The position numbers and the translations under genes were made by a program. From positions 60,551 through 124,550 of IMG/VR virus record IMGVR_UViG_3300013093_000023: a stretch of 64,000 nucleotides of DNA. One strand, 5' to 3'. The stretch is from a virus. Each line of letters opens with the position of its first letter. Within the stretch, counting starts at the first letter, position 1. The notes beneath the pieces are model-generated. The model was given only the letters and a program-made list of their open reading frames with translations, did no database searches and was not told the origin of the DNA. Of the stretch, positions 8,789 to 20,500 are shown in pieces.

Positions 8789-10321
8789 ATGACGGATAGA
8801 ACAAATAATCTCAAACCAACATTTGGTACTGGTCCTAATGCTATATCAAACGATAAAAAATCAGGATTTGTACGTGATGCTGGGCCGTATGTAGGCACAG
8901 TGGTTAGCCACATTAAAGGCAGCCGTATGGGCGGCCTAAAAGTCTATATTCCAGACTGGGGTGCTCAAGACGAAATGCCTGACGATGGTGTTCCAGTTAG
9001 TTACGCAAGTCCGTTTTATGGAACAACCTACGGAACAGATACACAATCAACTCCTGACAGTCCAGTAACAGCCGGACAAAGCTACGGTATGTGGTTTGTG
9101 CCGCCAGACATTGGGAATAAAGTATTGGTCACGTTTGCCGCTGGCGATATTAATCGTGGTTATTGGTTTGCCTGTGTCTATGACAGCGGTAGCCATCATA
9201 TGGTTCCGGGTATCGCACGTAACATTGGCGGACAAAATAATACTCTAGCACCAAGCGATCAACTGGGATCAATGTTGACAGGAGATACACTTACTCCGGT
9301 AATTGAGTATTCGTCAAAAGATACTAACGCACAAACTGCCGATGGCCTAGTTACAACAAAACGATTCCCACACGAATATCAAACAGGAAAACTAATAGCA
9401 CAAGGACTAGAAAGAGATCCTGTTCGCGGCGCAATTAGTTCTAGTAGCCTTCGCGAATCTCCAAGTAATGTATATGGTATTAGTACACCGGGAGCCAAAG
9501 GCACGCCTGGAGATCAAATCCCTAACAATCCTGACTTAGTAATATTCCGTAAAGGCGGTCATCAGTTTGTCATGGACGATGGCGACAAGGACGGCAACGA
9601 TCAGCTAATACGTTTGCGTACCAGTGCCGGGCATCAAATACTAATGAATGACAGCGTTGAGTTTAGCAATGATCAAGGCACATTTAAAACTGGCGTACTT
9701 TATATTGGTAGTGCCAGTGGTAATCAATGGTTAGAATTTAGTCCAGATGGATCAATCAATATCTATGGCGCCGCTGGCTTTAACTTACGTAGCAGTGGCC
9801 CAATTAATATGCACAGCGATAGTGCTGTAAACATACAAGGTGCCGCTGTAAACATCACAGCAAAAAGCAGTGGCGCACCTGGCACACAAGGTGGAGCATT
9901 GTCGGGACTATCCAATAATGTTACTATTCAAAGTGCTGGTAGTCTACAAATTAAAGCCGTTACAACAGCATCTATTAGAAGTACAGTTATGATGAATATT
10001 GGCTCTGGTGTAATGAACGTAGGTGCCAATGGTATTTTAAATTTAAGTTCATTAATAAGTACTAGAATTAACGGCGCTACTATACTATTAAATAGCCCGT
10101 ATTTGCCAATTCCGGTGCCGCCAGCACTTGACATAGTTACTAGTCCGCACCAAGACGTAGTCAACGATGGTAGTAAAGGATGGGCCATCAACGAAGGTGT
10201 ATTACAAAGTGTATGTACACTGGTGCCAACACACGAACCTTGGACCAAAGATGATTATAAAACTCGTCCAGACCCAAGTAAAGTGGCCATTGCAGCCGCA
10301 ATAGCAGGGGCAATATTATAA
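8789..10321 (+). CDS. 5: gp5-like baseplate central spike (OB fold plus beta-helix, no lysozyme domain)
   Basis: A 510-residue protein. Residues about 28-150 form the OB-fold region of gp5/VgrG spikes (PYVGTVVSHIKGSRMGGLKV, then YGMWFVPPDIGNKVLVTFAA and GYWFACVYD). The C-terminal half, from about residue 245, opens with RKGGHQFVMDDGD, which precedes the triple beta-helix needle in gp5 relatives, followed by repeats of the INMHSDSAVNIQGAAVNI kind. T4 gp5 carries a lysozyme domain between these parts; here the linker has no recognisable lysozyme, and a possible muralytic domain is encoded by the next gene instead. The C-terminus (EPWTKDDYKTRPD) is polar. The protein should form the trimeric puncturing needle. 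The stop overlaps the next ATG (TAATG). Confidence 0.88.
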   Translation: MTDRTNNLKPTFGTGPNAISNDKKSGFVRDAGPYVGTVVSHIKGSRMGGLKVYIPDWGAQDEMPDDGVPVSYASPFYGTTYGTDTQSTPDSPVTAGQSYGMWFVPPDIGNKVLVTFAAGDINRGYWFACVYDSGSHHMVPGIARNIGGQNNTLAPSDQLGSMLTGDTLTPVIEYSSKDTNAQTADGLVTTKRFPHEYQTGKLIAQGLERDPVRGAISSSSLRESPSNVYGISTPGAKGTPGDQIPNNPDLVIFRKGGHQFVMDDGDKDGNDQLIRLRTSAGHQILMNDSVEFSNDQGTFKTGVLYIGSASGNQWLEFSPDGSINIYGAAGFNLRSSGPINMHSDSAVNIQGAAVNITAKSSGAPGTQGGALSGLSNNVTIQSAGSLQIKAVTTASIRSTVMMNIGSGVMNVGANGILNLSSLISTRINGATILLNSPYLPIPVPPALDIVTSPHQDVVNDGSKGWAINEGVLQSVCTLVPTHEPWTKDDYKTRPDPSKVAIAAAIAGAIL

Positions 10322-10980
10322 TGACTGACATTGGTATTCAAGCGGCAGCCGGTGGTGTTGTACCTACCCCACTACCACAAACCTGGCTGGGCAAAAATAC
10401 AATGCCAATAGCACAACCGTTGGATACAGCTATAACTCAATTAACGCCCGGGCAGGCACGAGCATTAGTAGCACAAATTGGATATGATGCTAGTGCCTGG
10501 GATTATACAAAAATTGGCACAAATAATGAAGTTGGACGTTATCAAATAGCACCACAAGTATTAGAAGACTACGGACTACTAGCCAGTGGTAGCAACAAAC
10601 AATACGGCAATGCCTGTGTAAATTATCGCCATTGCTGGAGTCCTAAATATATTAACACTGGCACAGCAACAACATATTTTTACAATATCAACAGTCTTGG
10701 CGAGTTTTTAAATAACTCTACAGCACAAGATCATTTGATCTATCAAATTTTAAACACAACCTATTTAAATGCTAAAAAGATCAACGTGATAACTGACACA
10801 GACTCTGCCGATATCGTTGGTGGTATGCTATATGTAACACTGGGATTGGGAATAGGCACACAGAGCAATAGTCAGGCTGGTACCGGAACAGGAGCCTGGG
10901 CCTGGAGATATTTTAATGTAGGGGCAGGCGCCGACAGCTATAATACTGGCCGCTATGCTGTAACAGTTTTAACACAATAA
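10321..10980 (+). CDS. Putative tail-associated peptidoglycan hydrolase
   Basis: A 219-residue protein. The segment NNEVGRYQIAPQVLEDYGLL (about residues 67-86) resembles the catalytic-glutamate neighbourhood of lysozyme/transglycosylase folds, where an E-x-G-x-Y-Q/N-I pattern is common. The rest includes CVNYRHCWSPKYI and a Gly/Ala-rich C-terminal GTGTGAWAWRYFNVGAG. Its place directly after a gp5-like spike lacking a lysozyme domain fits an enzyme that opens the cell wall at infection. The start codon overlaps the spike stop. Without a structural comparison the enzyme class (lysozyme or lytic transglycosylase) is not certain, and a purely structural role remains possible. Confidence 0.6.
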   Translation: MTDIGIQAAAGGVVPTPLPQTWLGKNTMPIAQPLDTAITQLTPGQARALVAQIGYDASAWDYTKIGTNNEVGRYQIAPQVLEDYGLLASGSNKQYGNACVNYRHCWSPKYINTGTATTYFYNINSLGEFLNNSTAQDHLIYQILNTTYLNAKKINVITDTDSADIVGGMLYVTLGLGIGTQSNSQAGTGTGAWAWRYFNVGAGADSYNTGRYAVTVLTQ

Positions 10981-10983
10981 ATA
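10976..10983 (+). promoter_or_regulatory. T4-type late promoter motif (AATAAATA)
   Basis: AATAAATAC lies over the stop codon of the preceding gene and 4 bases before the gp25 ATG. Spacing and the following ATATGCC are almost the same as at 5233, so the predicted start again coincides with the start codon. Confidence 0.4.
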
Positions 10984-10987
10984 CAAT

Positions 10988-11377
10988 ATGCCTATTACAT
11001 ATCGCGGATTTAGTACACTCCAAAATCAAAAAAAGTACAGTTTAACTGACTTTGAGTTGGCACGACAAGACTTATTAAATTATTTCCAAACTCGCAAAGG
11101 CGAACGCCTAATGCAGCCAACATTTGGTACTATTATTTGGAATATGTTGTTTGAGCCACTTACCGACGATACTCAGGCTACTATAACCGAAGATATTACA
11201 CGTATTGTCAGCTATGATCCTAGACTACAGGTAGGCCAGGTTTCGGTTACACAACAAGACAAAGGCTATATGATACAACTTTCGTTGACTTTTGTGCCTA
11301 CTAGCCAAACAGCGGTATTAAATTTGACTTTTGACAAGTCAGCACAACAACTACTCAGTAATTTCTCCACACAATAA
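10988..11377 (+). CDS. 25: gp25-like baseplate wedge protein
   Basis: A 129-residue protein, nearly identical in length to T4 gp25 (132). The gp25/GPW family pattern is clear: LLNYFQTRKGERLMQPTFGT (helix then R-x-G-E-R-x-x-x-P-x-F-G) followed by IIWNMLFEPL and a DITRIVSYDPR segment. This family forms the sheath-initiating part of the wedge in contractile systems, including type VI secretion TssE. It lies between the spike/hydrolase pair and gp6, the order usual for T4-like phages. A late promoter motif precedes it by 4 bases and no clear Shine-Dalgarno sequence is visible. Confidence 0.94.
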   Translation: MPITYRGFSTLQNQKKYSLTDFELARQDLLNYFQTRKGERLMQPTFGTIIWNMLFEPLTDDTQATITEDITRIVSYDPRLQVGQVSVTQQDKGYMIQLSLTFVPTSQTAVLNLTFDKSAQQLLSNFSTQ

Positions 11378-11398
11378 ACATACCATATAATTTTACCT

Positions 11399-11406
11399 GA
11401 TAAATA
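11399..11406 (+). promoter_or_regulatory. T4-type late promoter motif (GATAAATA)
   Basis: GATAAATACTGAATA lies in the 49-base gap before gp6. With T4 spacing, transcription would begin near 11412, leaving about 15 bases that contain an AGGTAA ribosome-binding site before the ATG at 11427. The 12-base core GATAAATACTGA is repeated exactly at 26379. Confidence 0.65.
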
Positions 11407-11426
11407 CTGAATATAGGTAAAATATT

Positions 11427-14400
11427 ATGTCCCAAACTACACGTCAAACCAATCTACTAGTAGAACAAGATTGGACTAAGGTTTATCAAGCATTTACTAA
11501 TGCTGACTTTGTCAGCTACGACTTTGAAACTCTGCGTAATAGCATGATAAATTATATCAAGACCTATTACCCAGAAACATTTAACGACTTCTTAGAAAGC
11601 TCAGAGTTTCTAGCATTGATTGACGTACTTTGCTTTTTGGGACAAAGCCTAAGTTTCCGCACAGATTTAAATGCTCGCGAAAACTTTATTGATACAGCAC
11701 AGCGCCGTGACAGTATCCTTAAACTAGCACGTATGCTGGCCTATAATCCACAGCGCAGTACCAGTGCCAGTGGCTTATTAAAAATTGACAGTATTGCTAC
11801 TACTGAAACAGTCTACGACAGCAACGGCAATAACCTGGCAAACAACACCGTACATTGGAATGACCTAACCAACGACAATTGGTTAGAACAGTTCAACACA
11901 ATTCTAAATGCTACACTAAACACAAATCAGGCAATTGGTAAACCTGGCAACAGCCAACTTATCAATGGTATACAAACTGACGAATACTCAGTTAGTCTAA
12001 ACAGCGCCAATCTTCCTACTGCTAGTTTTTCTGCCGCGATCAACGGAACACCAATGGGATTTGAAGCAGTAAGCGCAACAACAGTAGGCGAAAGTTATAT
12101 CTACGAAGCAGACCCAACTACAATTGGTAAGTTTAACATACTGTATCGCAACGACAACAACGGTAATGGTAGTAACAATACTGGATTCTTTTTATATTTC
12201 AAACAAGGTAGCCTACAGGCCACTAACTTCAATGTACAAAACAGTATTCCAAATAACTATGTAACTGTTCCAACCAGTAACATCAACAATACAGACTTTT
12301 GGTTATACCAACTTGGGGTTAACGGAAATCCGCAGACAAAATGGTCAGCAGTCCCAACAATCACAGGTGTTAATGTAATTTACAATCAATTGACTAATAA
12401 AAATTTATATCAGGTCAACACATTAAACAATGACCAAGTTAATTTAATATTTGGTGATGGATCATTTGCTAGTATTCCACAAGGTGGTTTCCGTTTTTAC
12501 TATCGTACTAGTAACGCACTGAGCTATAGTATTACTCCTGATGATTTAAGTAGTGTAATTGTTGCTATTCCTTATGTGGGACGAAATAACAATGTTGAAA
12601 CATTGACATTTGTTGCTAGTTTAAAATACACAGTAACCAATGCCGCGTCCAGCCAAACATTGGCTAGTATTAAAACAAGTGCACCACAACAATACTACAC
12701 ACAAAATCGTATGATCACCGGTGAAGATTACAATATCTTCCCGCTGACTAACTATAACAGTATTCAAAAGATTAAAGCGGTTAATCGTACAAGCTCGGGT
12801 GTAAGTCTTTACCTTGATGCTATTGATCCAACTGGTAGCTATTCAACTACAAATATTTTTGGTGATGACGGACAATTAATTGTCGCTGGCGGCGGCGCCA
12901 GCGACTACAGTACCTACACATTTGATTTCTTGTCAGCAACAGATATCTACGCAACAATATACAATGATATTGTTCCGCTAATGACCAGCACAGAAATGCG
13001 TAACTACTATTATCAAAATTACTCACGATACGCCGCACCGGCTAACCTTGTGTTTGCTCAATCTACTACTAGTACTACATCAACTAGTTCTGGGTTCCTA
13101 CAGGTCAGCGGACTAACACAACAAATTGGCGCCGGCATTAACACAAATCTACAGTATGTCACAGTAGGAAGTTTGATTAAATTTACTGCCCCAGCTGGAC
13201 ATTATTTTAATGAGCAACACCAAATTGTCAGTGGTACTCCACAAACTCCTGAAGACAGTTATACATTCTGGGCCGCAGTTACCGCAACAGTGGGCAATAA
13301 CAATAGCGTTCTCCCAAGTCAGGTTACATTTGGTACAGTAGTGCCAACTGGTGCTGTAGTAACAACAATTATTCCAACTTATAAAAATGATCTAAGCAAC
13401 GCACTTATTTCTACGTTGGCCGCACAGTCTAAAGCTAAAGTTAATTTTGGTCTACGCTACAATCAAACCACACAGACCTGGGAAAACATAGCCACAGCCG
13501 ACATTGGTGCTAGTACAGATTGGATGTTGCGTTTCAGCTATCGCCAAGGCCTGTACTATGTTGACTACAGAAAACTAACTTATAGTTTCTTATCAGCTGG
13601 TGCTACAAAATTCTATTATGATCCAAACAGTACTGTTTACAGTAGTGCCACTGGAACAAATATTAACGACATTATTAAAATATTAAAAATTAACAATCAG
13701 CCTGGCAGTAGTTCTCCGTTGGGATCAGACTCTACCTGGGTAATCTATAATAATGTAACACAAGAAGATGGGTATGTTGATACAGCACAGGTTTTAGTAA
13801 AATGCCCCGAAAGCCAAATGGAACAGGTGCCAGACAATCCTGACCTATTTACTACAATATACGATTCGTCAGCACCAAACCGCAGTTTGTATTTCCAATA
13901 CAAACACAATACACCAAGTCGCAATCGTATTGACCCAACACCGGTTAACTTAATTGATTTATATATTTTAACTGCTGACTACACTACAAGTTACATCAAT
14001 TGGTTACGTGATTTAACTGGTAAAGTATCTAAACCCACAGCACCAACTAGTGCTAGCCTTGAATTAAGCTACAGTGGGCTAGACAATTATAAAACCGTTA
14101 GCGACAGCTTAATATACAATGCCGCACAATTTAAACCATTGTTTGGTGCCAAGGCCAATCCTGCGTTCCAGGCACGCTTCCAGGTAGTGGTAAATCCAAG
14201 CGTACAGATTACTGATAACGAAGTTAAGAGCCAGGTTATTGCCGCAATTAATCAATATTTTGATGTGGCTAATTGGGACTTTGGCGATACTTTTTATTTT
14301 AGCGAACTGGCTGGATACTTACACGCAACACTGGCCCCAAACATTGCCAGCGTATTAATTGTTCCTACAGATGCTACATTAGTATTTGGTAATTATTTCC

Positions 14401-14522
14401 AAATTGACGCAGAGCCTTGGGAGATCATTACCAGCGCCGCAACAGTAAATGACATTGAAGTAGTATCCGCAGTAACAGCGGCAACACTAAATCTTGGTAA
14501 TCCTCTAATAGGAATTCGTTAA
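11427..14522 (+). CDS. 6: gp6-like baseplate wedge protein
   Basis: A 1031-residue protein, longer than T4 gp6 (660). The N-terminal 110 residues hold the gp6/GpJ family signature: DFETLRNSMINYIKTYYPE, then EFLALIDVLCFLGQSLSFRTDLNARENFIDTAQRRDSIL and LARMLAYNPQRS. The C-terminal region (a RFQVVVNPSVQITDN stretch and AAINQYFDVANWDFG) corresponds to the conserved end domain. The middle, about residues 110-800, is expanded and beta-rich with many Asn/Thr/Ser. gp6 dimers form the iris of the baseplate. It is preceded by a late promoter and a recognisable Shine-Dalgarno sequence, and its stop overlaps the start of the giant downstream gene (TAATG). Confidence 0.93.
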   Translation: MSQTTRQTNLLVEQDWTKVYQAFTNADFVSYDFETLRNSMINYIKTYYPETFNDFLESSEFLALIDVLCFLGQSLSFRTDLNARENFIDTAQRRDSILKLARMLAYNPQRSTSASGLLKIDSIATTETVYDSNGNNLANNTVHWNDLTNDNWLEQFNTILNATLNTNQAIGKPGNSQLINGIQTDEYSVSLNSANLPTASFSAAINGTPMGFEAVSATTVGESYIYEADPTTIGKFNILYRNDNNGNGSNNTGFFLYFKQGSLQATNFNVQNSIPNNYVTVPTSNINNTDFWLYQLGVNGNPQTKWSAVPTITGVNVIYNQLTNKNLYQVNTLNNDQVNLIFGDGSFASIPQGGFRFYYRTSNALSYSITPDDLSSVIVAIPYVGRNNNVETLTFVASLKYTVTNAASSQTLASIKTSAPQQYYTQNRMITGEDYNIFPLTNYNSIQKIKAVNRTSSGVSLYLDAIDPTGSYSTTNIFGDDGQLIVAGGGASDYSTYTFDFLSATDIYATIYNDIVPLMTSTEMRNYYYQNYSRYAAPANLVFAQSTTSTTSTSSGFLQVSGLTQQIGAGINTNLQYVTVGSLIKFTAPAGHYFNEQHQIVSGTPQTPEDSYTFWAAVTATVGNNNSVLPSQVTFGTVVPTGAVVTTIIPTYKNDLSNALISTLAAQSKAKVNFGLRYNQTTQTWENIATADIGASTDWMLRFSYRQGLYYVDYRKLTYSFLSAGATKFYYDPNSTVYSSATGTNINDIIKILKINNQPGSSSPLGSDSTWVIYNNVTQEDGYVDTAQVLVKCPESQMEQVPDNPDLFTTIYDSSAPNRSLYFQYKHNTPSRNRIDPTPVNLIDLYILTADYTTSYINWLRDLTGKVSKPTAPTSASLELSYSGLDNYKTVSDSLIYNAAQFKPLFGAKANPAFQARFQVVVNPSVQITDNEVKSQVIAAINQYFDVANWDFGDTFYFSELAGYLHATLAPNIASVLIVPTDATLVFGNYFQIDAEPWEIITSAATVNDIEVVSAVTAATLNLGNPLIGIR

Positions 14523-17500
14523 TGGCACAAATTAGTTCACTTAATTTTTTACCTGAAGTATTCAGAAGTTCTGCCAACCAACGTTTCCTTGGCGCAACAG
14601 TTGATCAATTAATAGCAGACCCAGTAAAACGTCCTATCAGTGGCTACATTGGGCGCAAGTTTGCTCCTACATATAAACTAGGCGATAACTATGTTCCTGA
14701 ATTGTCAGGCGGACGACAAGATTACCAACTTGAGCCCAGTGTTGTCATCAAGGACTCTGATAAAAATATTGTTTTTAATGCTGGCTATATTGATTTACTA
14801 CGCTCAGTACAAACAAATAATGGATCAGTTACCGATCATCAAAAGTTGTTTGGATCAGAATATTACAACTACGACGGACATTTTGACTACGATAAGTTTA
14901 TTAATTACAGCGATTACTATTGGATGCCCAATGGTCCAGACTCTGTTAATGTAACAGCAGGCACAACACCATACGAAGCAACCTACATAGTAACACGCAA
15001 TACTGATGTTGGTGGATATACATTTAGTACACTTGGCGGTCATCCTAATACACAAATTACTCTGGCTCGCGGCGGCACTTATAAATTTATAGTTGACCAA
15101 CCAGGCAATCCATTTTGGATTCAAAGTGAGCCTGGCATTACAGGAACAGATCCTAATGTTCCAACATTGACTACTCGAGATGTTTTTGGAGTTAAAAACA
15201 ACGGCACAGACAAAGGAACAATTACATTTAGTGTTCCGCAGACTACAGCACAAGACTTTTACACTCTAATGCCAGTGGCCGGTCAGGTTGATACTGCTTT
15301 TGCCTACAGCTATACAAAAATACAAAACAGACTACTCAGTGACTTCTTAGTAGAGTTCCCAGACGGACTCGATGGAGTTAGCAATCTACTACAAAATAAA
15401 ACTTTTATTTTTGTTGGCAATCTAATTGATGACAATGATTGGACTACTCCCGATCTACCAGCAGAATTTACCAACAGCCAGATTACACTAACATCAGGTG
15501 GCGTTGTGCCACAAGCAACACGTACTGGTATTTGGCAATTAATATTAGTGCCAACCTTGGCCGGCGACTTTGTAATACAACTTGAACCATACGGTCCAGT
15601 GCTACCAAGACAAAAGGTCTTTGTCAAAGGCGGCAAAACTTATGCGAGTACTGCGTTTTGGTTAGAAAACACCTATCAGTACAAGGTTATTCCTCCTATC
15701 ACATCTGTAAAAGAGTATCTCTACTATCAAGATGCTAACACTGGTGATTTCACCGGCGAAATCAAAATAGTCGACAACTCTACAGTACCAATTGATGTTG
15801 ACAATGATATCGTTGGACAAATTGGCTATACCAGTCCTAACGGTGTTATTTTTACCAATGGCCTACTAATACAATTTGACAGTCTTGTAACTCCAAGCAC
15901 CTATGCTCTTAAACAATATTATGTAGAAGGTGTAGGACAAAGTATTACTCTAGTTCCTGTTGCCGGACTAACAGTTCCACCGGGCCTAAGTAGTTTAGTT
16001 TCTAGCACAGGCGATTATATTACTATCAATCGTGCTAGCCAAGATGGTAACAGTTGGTCAGCTACTAATCGTTGGTTCCACAAAGATGTTTTAGCCGCCG
16101 CCGCTGGTTACAATAATCAGGCAACTATCAACTATGGTCCAGTAATACAGGCCCGTAGACCTATCATTGAGTTTGAGCCCGACATTCAGTTATGGCAATT
16201 TGGCCGTCAGGCAAAAACCAAAGTTGATTTGTTTATTACAGCATCAACTGACGCCTTTGCTGAAATTGAAGGACAAATTACATATACTTTAGATGGAGTT
16301 ACATTAACTCCAGGACTACGTATTATTTTCTCCAATGACTACGACATTAACGTAACAAACAATATCTATACGGTTAGCATTGAAAGTATTAATAGTCGCA
16401 ACTTTATACGACTGGTACTAACTGCGGACGATCCTGTACTTGACGGGGAAACTATATTTGTTAACTCTGGTGCCAACGCAAATAAAATTTTTAGTTACGT
16501 TGGCGCGACAGCAAGTTGGTTAGAATGCCAGGCAAAAACAACCTTTAATCAGGCACCACTATTTGATTTAGTTGATGCTGACGGATATAGCTTTGGTGAC
16601 ACTACAATGTATCCTGCTAGCACGTTTGCTGGAACAAAATTCTTTGGCTACGCTACTGCCACAGGAACCAATGACAGCATATTAGGCTTTCCCTTAAAGT
16701 ATCAAAACTTTAACAACATTGGCGATATTGTATTCCAAAATTACTATGACACAGACTCATTTACCTATACCGGTGGCGCCAAAGACTGTAACAGCGGATA
16801 TATTAAAAAGAATTCTGGTTTATTGTCAAGCGAAAAATTCAATAACTGGATTGTTGGTGTTGAACCAACACATCAGTATCAGGTGTTTACACGTTTCTTT
16901 GACGGACACGTAGTAACCATCAACAATGTTGAATATGCGTTTTTACAACTTGATATATTACCCGCCGACCAAGCAACTATTCCTTATGTAAAAGTTTACC
17001 TAAATAACAAACTGTTGACAGCTACAACAGATTATCAAATAACCAAATATGGTGTGTATGATGTGTTGTTGTTTACTAGTATTCCTGCAGTCCACGATAA
17101 AATAGACATTAAAATCTATAGTAATAATGCCAGCACAATCGCATATTATGAAGTTCCCGATAACCTAAATTACAATCCATTAAACGAAAATTTTGATACA
17201 GTAACTCTAGGTCAAATTAGAAATCACTATACTAAATTAATAGAAAACACAGCGGCAACAGTAACAGGAAACCGACCACTGCATGATAGTTACATTAAAG
17301 CACAAGGTGGTACATTATTACAACAAAGCAGTCCAGTAGTATATGCTACTGCGTTCTTAAATGACCCTAGTGTTAATTTTATCAACGCAGTTGATTTGGC
17401 AAGAAAAGAATACACTAAATTTAAAAATAAATTTTTAAGTTTATGCGGTACATTAACTACCATTGATTATAAAGATCCAGTGTCTGGTGTAGACACAATT

Positions 17501-20500
17501 TTAGCCAATATCAATAGTATTAAAAATAACAGCTATCCTTGGTATTATAGTGATATGGTACCACAAGGCGAGAACTATACTACAATTACCTACACCGTAT
17601 TAAACTCTCGTCAGACCAAATATGAAATCAGTACAATTTTTAACAATACTGAATTAAGTAATCGTGCGATACTAGTTTATTTAACTAGAGCTGGAGTAAC
17701 CACTCAATTAACAGTTGGGGTAGACTATGAGTTTAGTTTAAATAGTCCAGCTATTACATTTTTAACTGCACTACAAAACAACGATACAATTACCTTACGT
17801 GACTACTCAACTACCGACGGTAACTATATTCCTGAAACACCAACTAAGTTGGGATTATTTCCAAAGTACGTACCGGAAATTTATACCGACATCACATATC
17901 AAACTGCACAGTCGGTTATTCGCGGCCACGATGGCTCGATTACCCCGGCGTTTGGTGACTTCAGGGACCAGTATCTACTAGAACTTGAACGTCGTATCTA
18001 TAATAATATCAAAGCCGACAACAATAATAATATCATTGACTTCTATGATATTATACCTGGTCGTTTTCGTAAAACTGAATATACTATAGAAAGTATAACA
18101 AAATTATTAAGCCAGAATTTCTTGAGTTGGGTCGGCAATAACAATTTAGATTATACAAGTAACAGTTGGTATCAACAAGACAATCCTTGGACCTGGAACT
18201 ACGCAATAGGATTCTCTGATGTAGTCGATGGATCGCCACTGCAGGGTAGCTGGAGAGCAATATACGAATATTGGTTTGATACAGATACTCCTGATTTGAC
18301 ACCTTGGGAAATGTTAGGGCTTTCTTCAAAACCAACCTGGTGGGAAGAACATTATGGTCCTGCGCCGTATACCAATGGCAATACCACATTGTGGGAAGAC
18401 CTGGCAGCCGGTTATGTATGGAACGGCGGCAACGGCAATGATTACACAGACCTACGTTTTGCTCGTCCGGGTCTAACAAAATTTATACCAGTGGACCGCA
18501 ATGGTAATTTATTGCCACCAACAGATATTCCATTGTCTACACAGTACAATACTCGAGACGCCGCCGGCGACTATGCGGTAGGACAACAAGGACCAGTTGA
18601 AACGGCCTGGCGCCGTAGCAGTGACTTCCCGTATGCTCTACAGGTAGCACTGGCTCTAAGCAAACCAGCTGAATACTTTGGCACACAACTTGATATTAGC
18701 CGGTTCTATGTAAATCCAGTGACTGGGCATATAAGCAACGTTAATAATCAAAAAATTAATCCTAGTTTACTAGCAGTTAATGGCGACACAACATCTGGCA
18801 CCGTATTGCGTACTAGCGGATATATCAATTGGATAGCCGACAGTATTAAGAACTTGGGTATTGATCCAGTAACTAAACTCAACGACTATTTTAGTAACTT
18901 ATCGGTTCAATTGGCCTATAGAACAGCTGGATTTACTGATCAAAAATTAATTAGTGTAACAGCAGAACAAACAAGTCCCGGTAGCACAAATGCGTCAGTA
19001 TTGATACCAGATGAAAACTATCAGGTCTACTTAAACAAATCTAATACTACAACCACTGTAAATTATAGTGCGGTGTTGGTTGAAAAAACCAGTACTGGAT
19101 ACATGGTAAAAGGATATGATACCACTACACCGTTTTTTACTATTACACCAAGTATTGCTAATAATAATAAAACTACAATTTCTGTAAATGACAGCACTCT
19201 TAATTTTTACAAAGATGCTCAGGCAACATCAATTAATATTCCTTACGGAACTGTATTTTCAACTAGCCAACAGGTAGTAGATTTTTTAATCAGCTACGAA
19301 AGATATTTACGTAGTGCTGGATTTGTATTTGACCAATACGATCAAGATTTACAATTACAAAGAGATTTTAAACTAAGCGCACAAGAATTTGCCTATTGGA
19401 TACAGCAAGGTTTCCCAACTGGATCAATTATTGTATTGAATCCAGTTGTTGATACTATCACTTTAAATTCTACGTATTCTGTAGTAGATGAAATTACAAA
19501 TCTACCAGGCGGTAGCCGTTTACTTGATCAAAATTTTGTACCTATTAAGAGCAACAGATTTAACATTGTTAGAGCTTCTAAAACTCCAACATTAAATCAA
19601 ACAGTGGTTTCGACTGTTGATGGAAGTAATATTGCCTATGGTAAATTTAATCTAGTACAACTCGAACACGTATTAATATTTGACAACGTAGATGACTTTG
19701 GTGATATTATATATGTTCCTAAGTTAGGTAACCGTCAATATCGTTTGGGTATTAAAGGATCCATTACTGGTAACTGGAACGGCGGACTAACTGCGCCGGG
19801 TTATGTTTATAGTAATCCAGTGATATCAAATTGGAGTGAAGGTGTTGACTATAAACTAGGAGACATTGTTAAATTTAACAATAATTATTTCCTGGCCGCG
19901 GTAGATATTCCAGCCAGTCAGTTATTCGGCGCAGGCAATTGGACACAAATTAAATCAAGCAATATTCAGACTGGACTGTTGCCAAGTTTTGGTACTAATG
20001 CCAAAGTGTTTGAACAGATTTATGATATTGATAATCCGCCACAAGATGAGATGTTACAAAAGTTCAGTGCTGGATTACTAGGATTCCGCGAGCGTTCATA
20101 TTTGACAGACCTGGGTGTAAACATCTCTAATCAAACCAAGTTCTATCAAGGCTACATCCGACAAAAAGGTACTAAGAATAGTATTGACGCCTTGACTCGT
20201 GCTAGTTTTAACAACGTAACCGGTAACATCAGTATCTATGAAGAATGGGCATTCCGTTCTGGTACTTATGGCGACATTGACAATAATAAATTTACCGAAG
20301 TAGTTTTAGATCAAAGTGTATTCACTACTAACCCAGTTAGCTTATTATTAACCGACAACTATGATCCTACTAATATAGTTGTTAATTTAGCAGTTACAGG
20401 AAATACTGTAACATCAAATGTCTATAACTCAAGTAACATTCAAAGTACAAGTACCAGCATATACTCTAACAGAGAACTTAATTCTGTTTATATAAACGAT

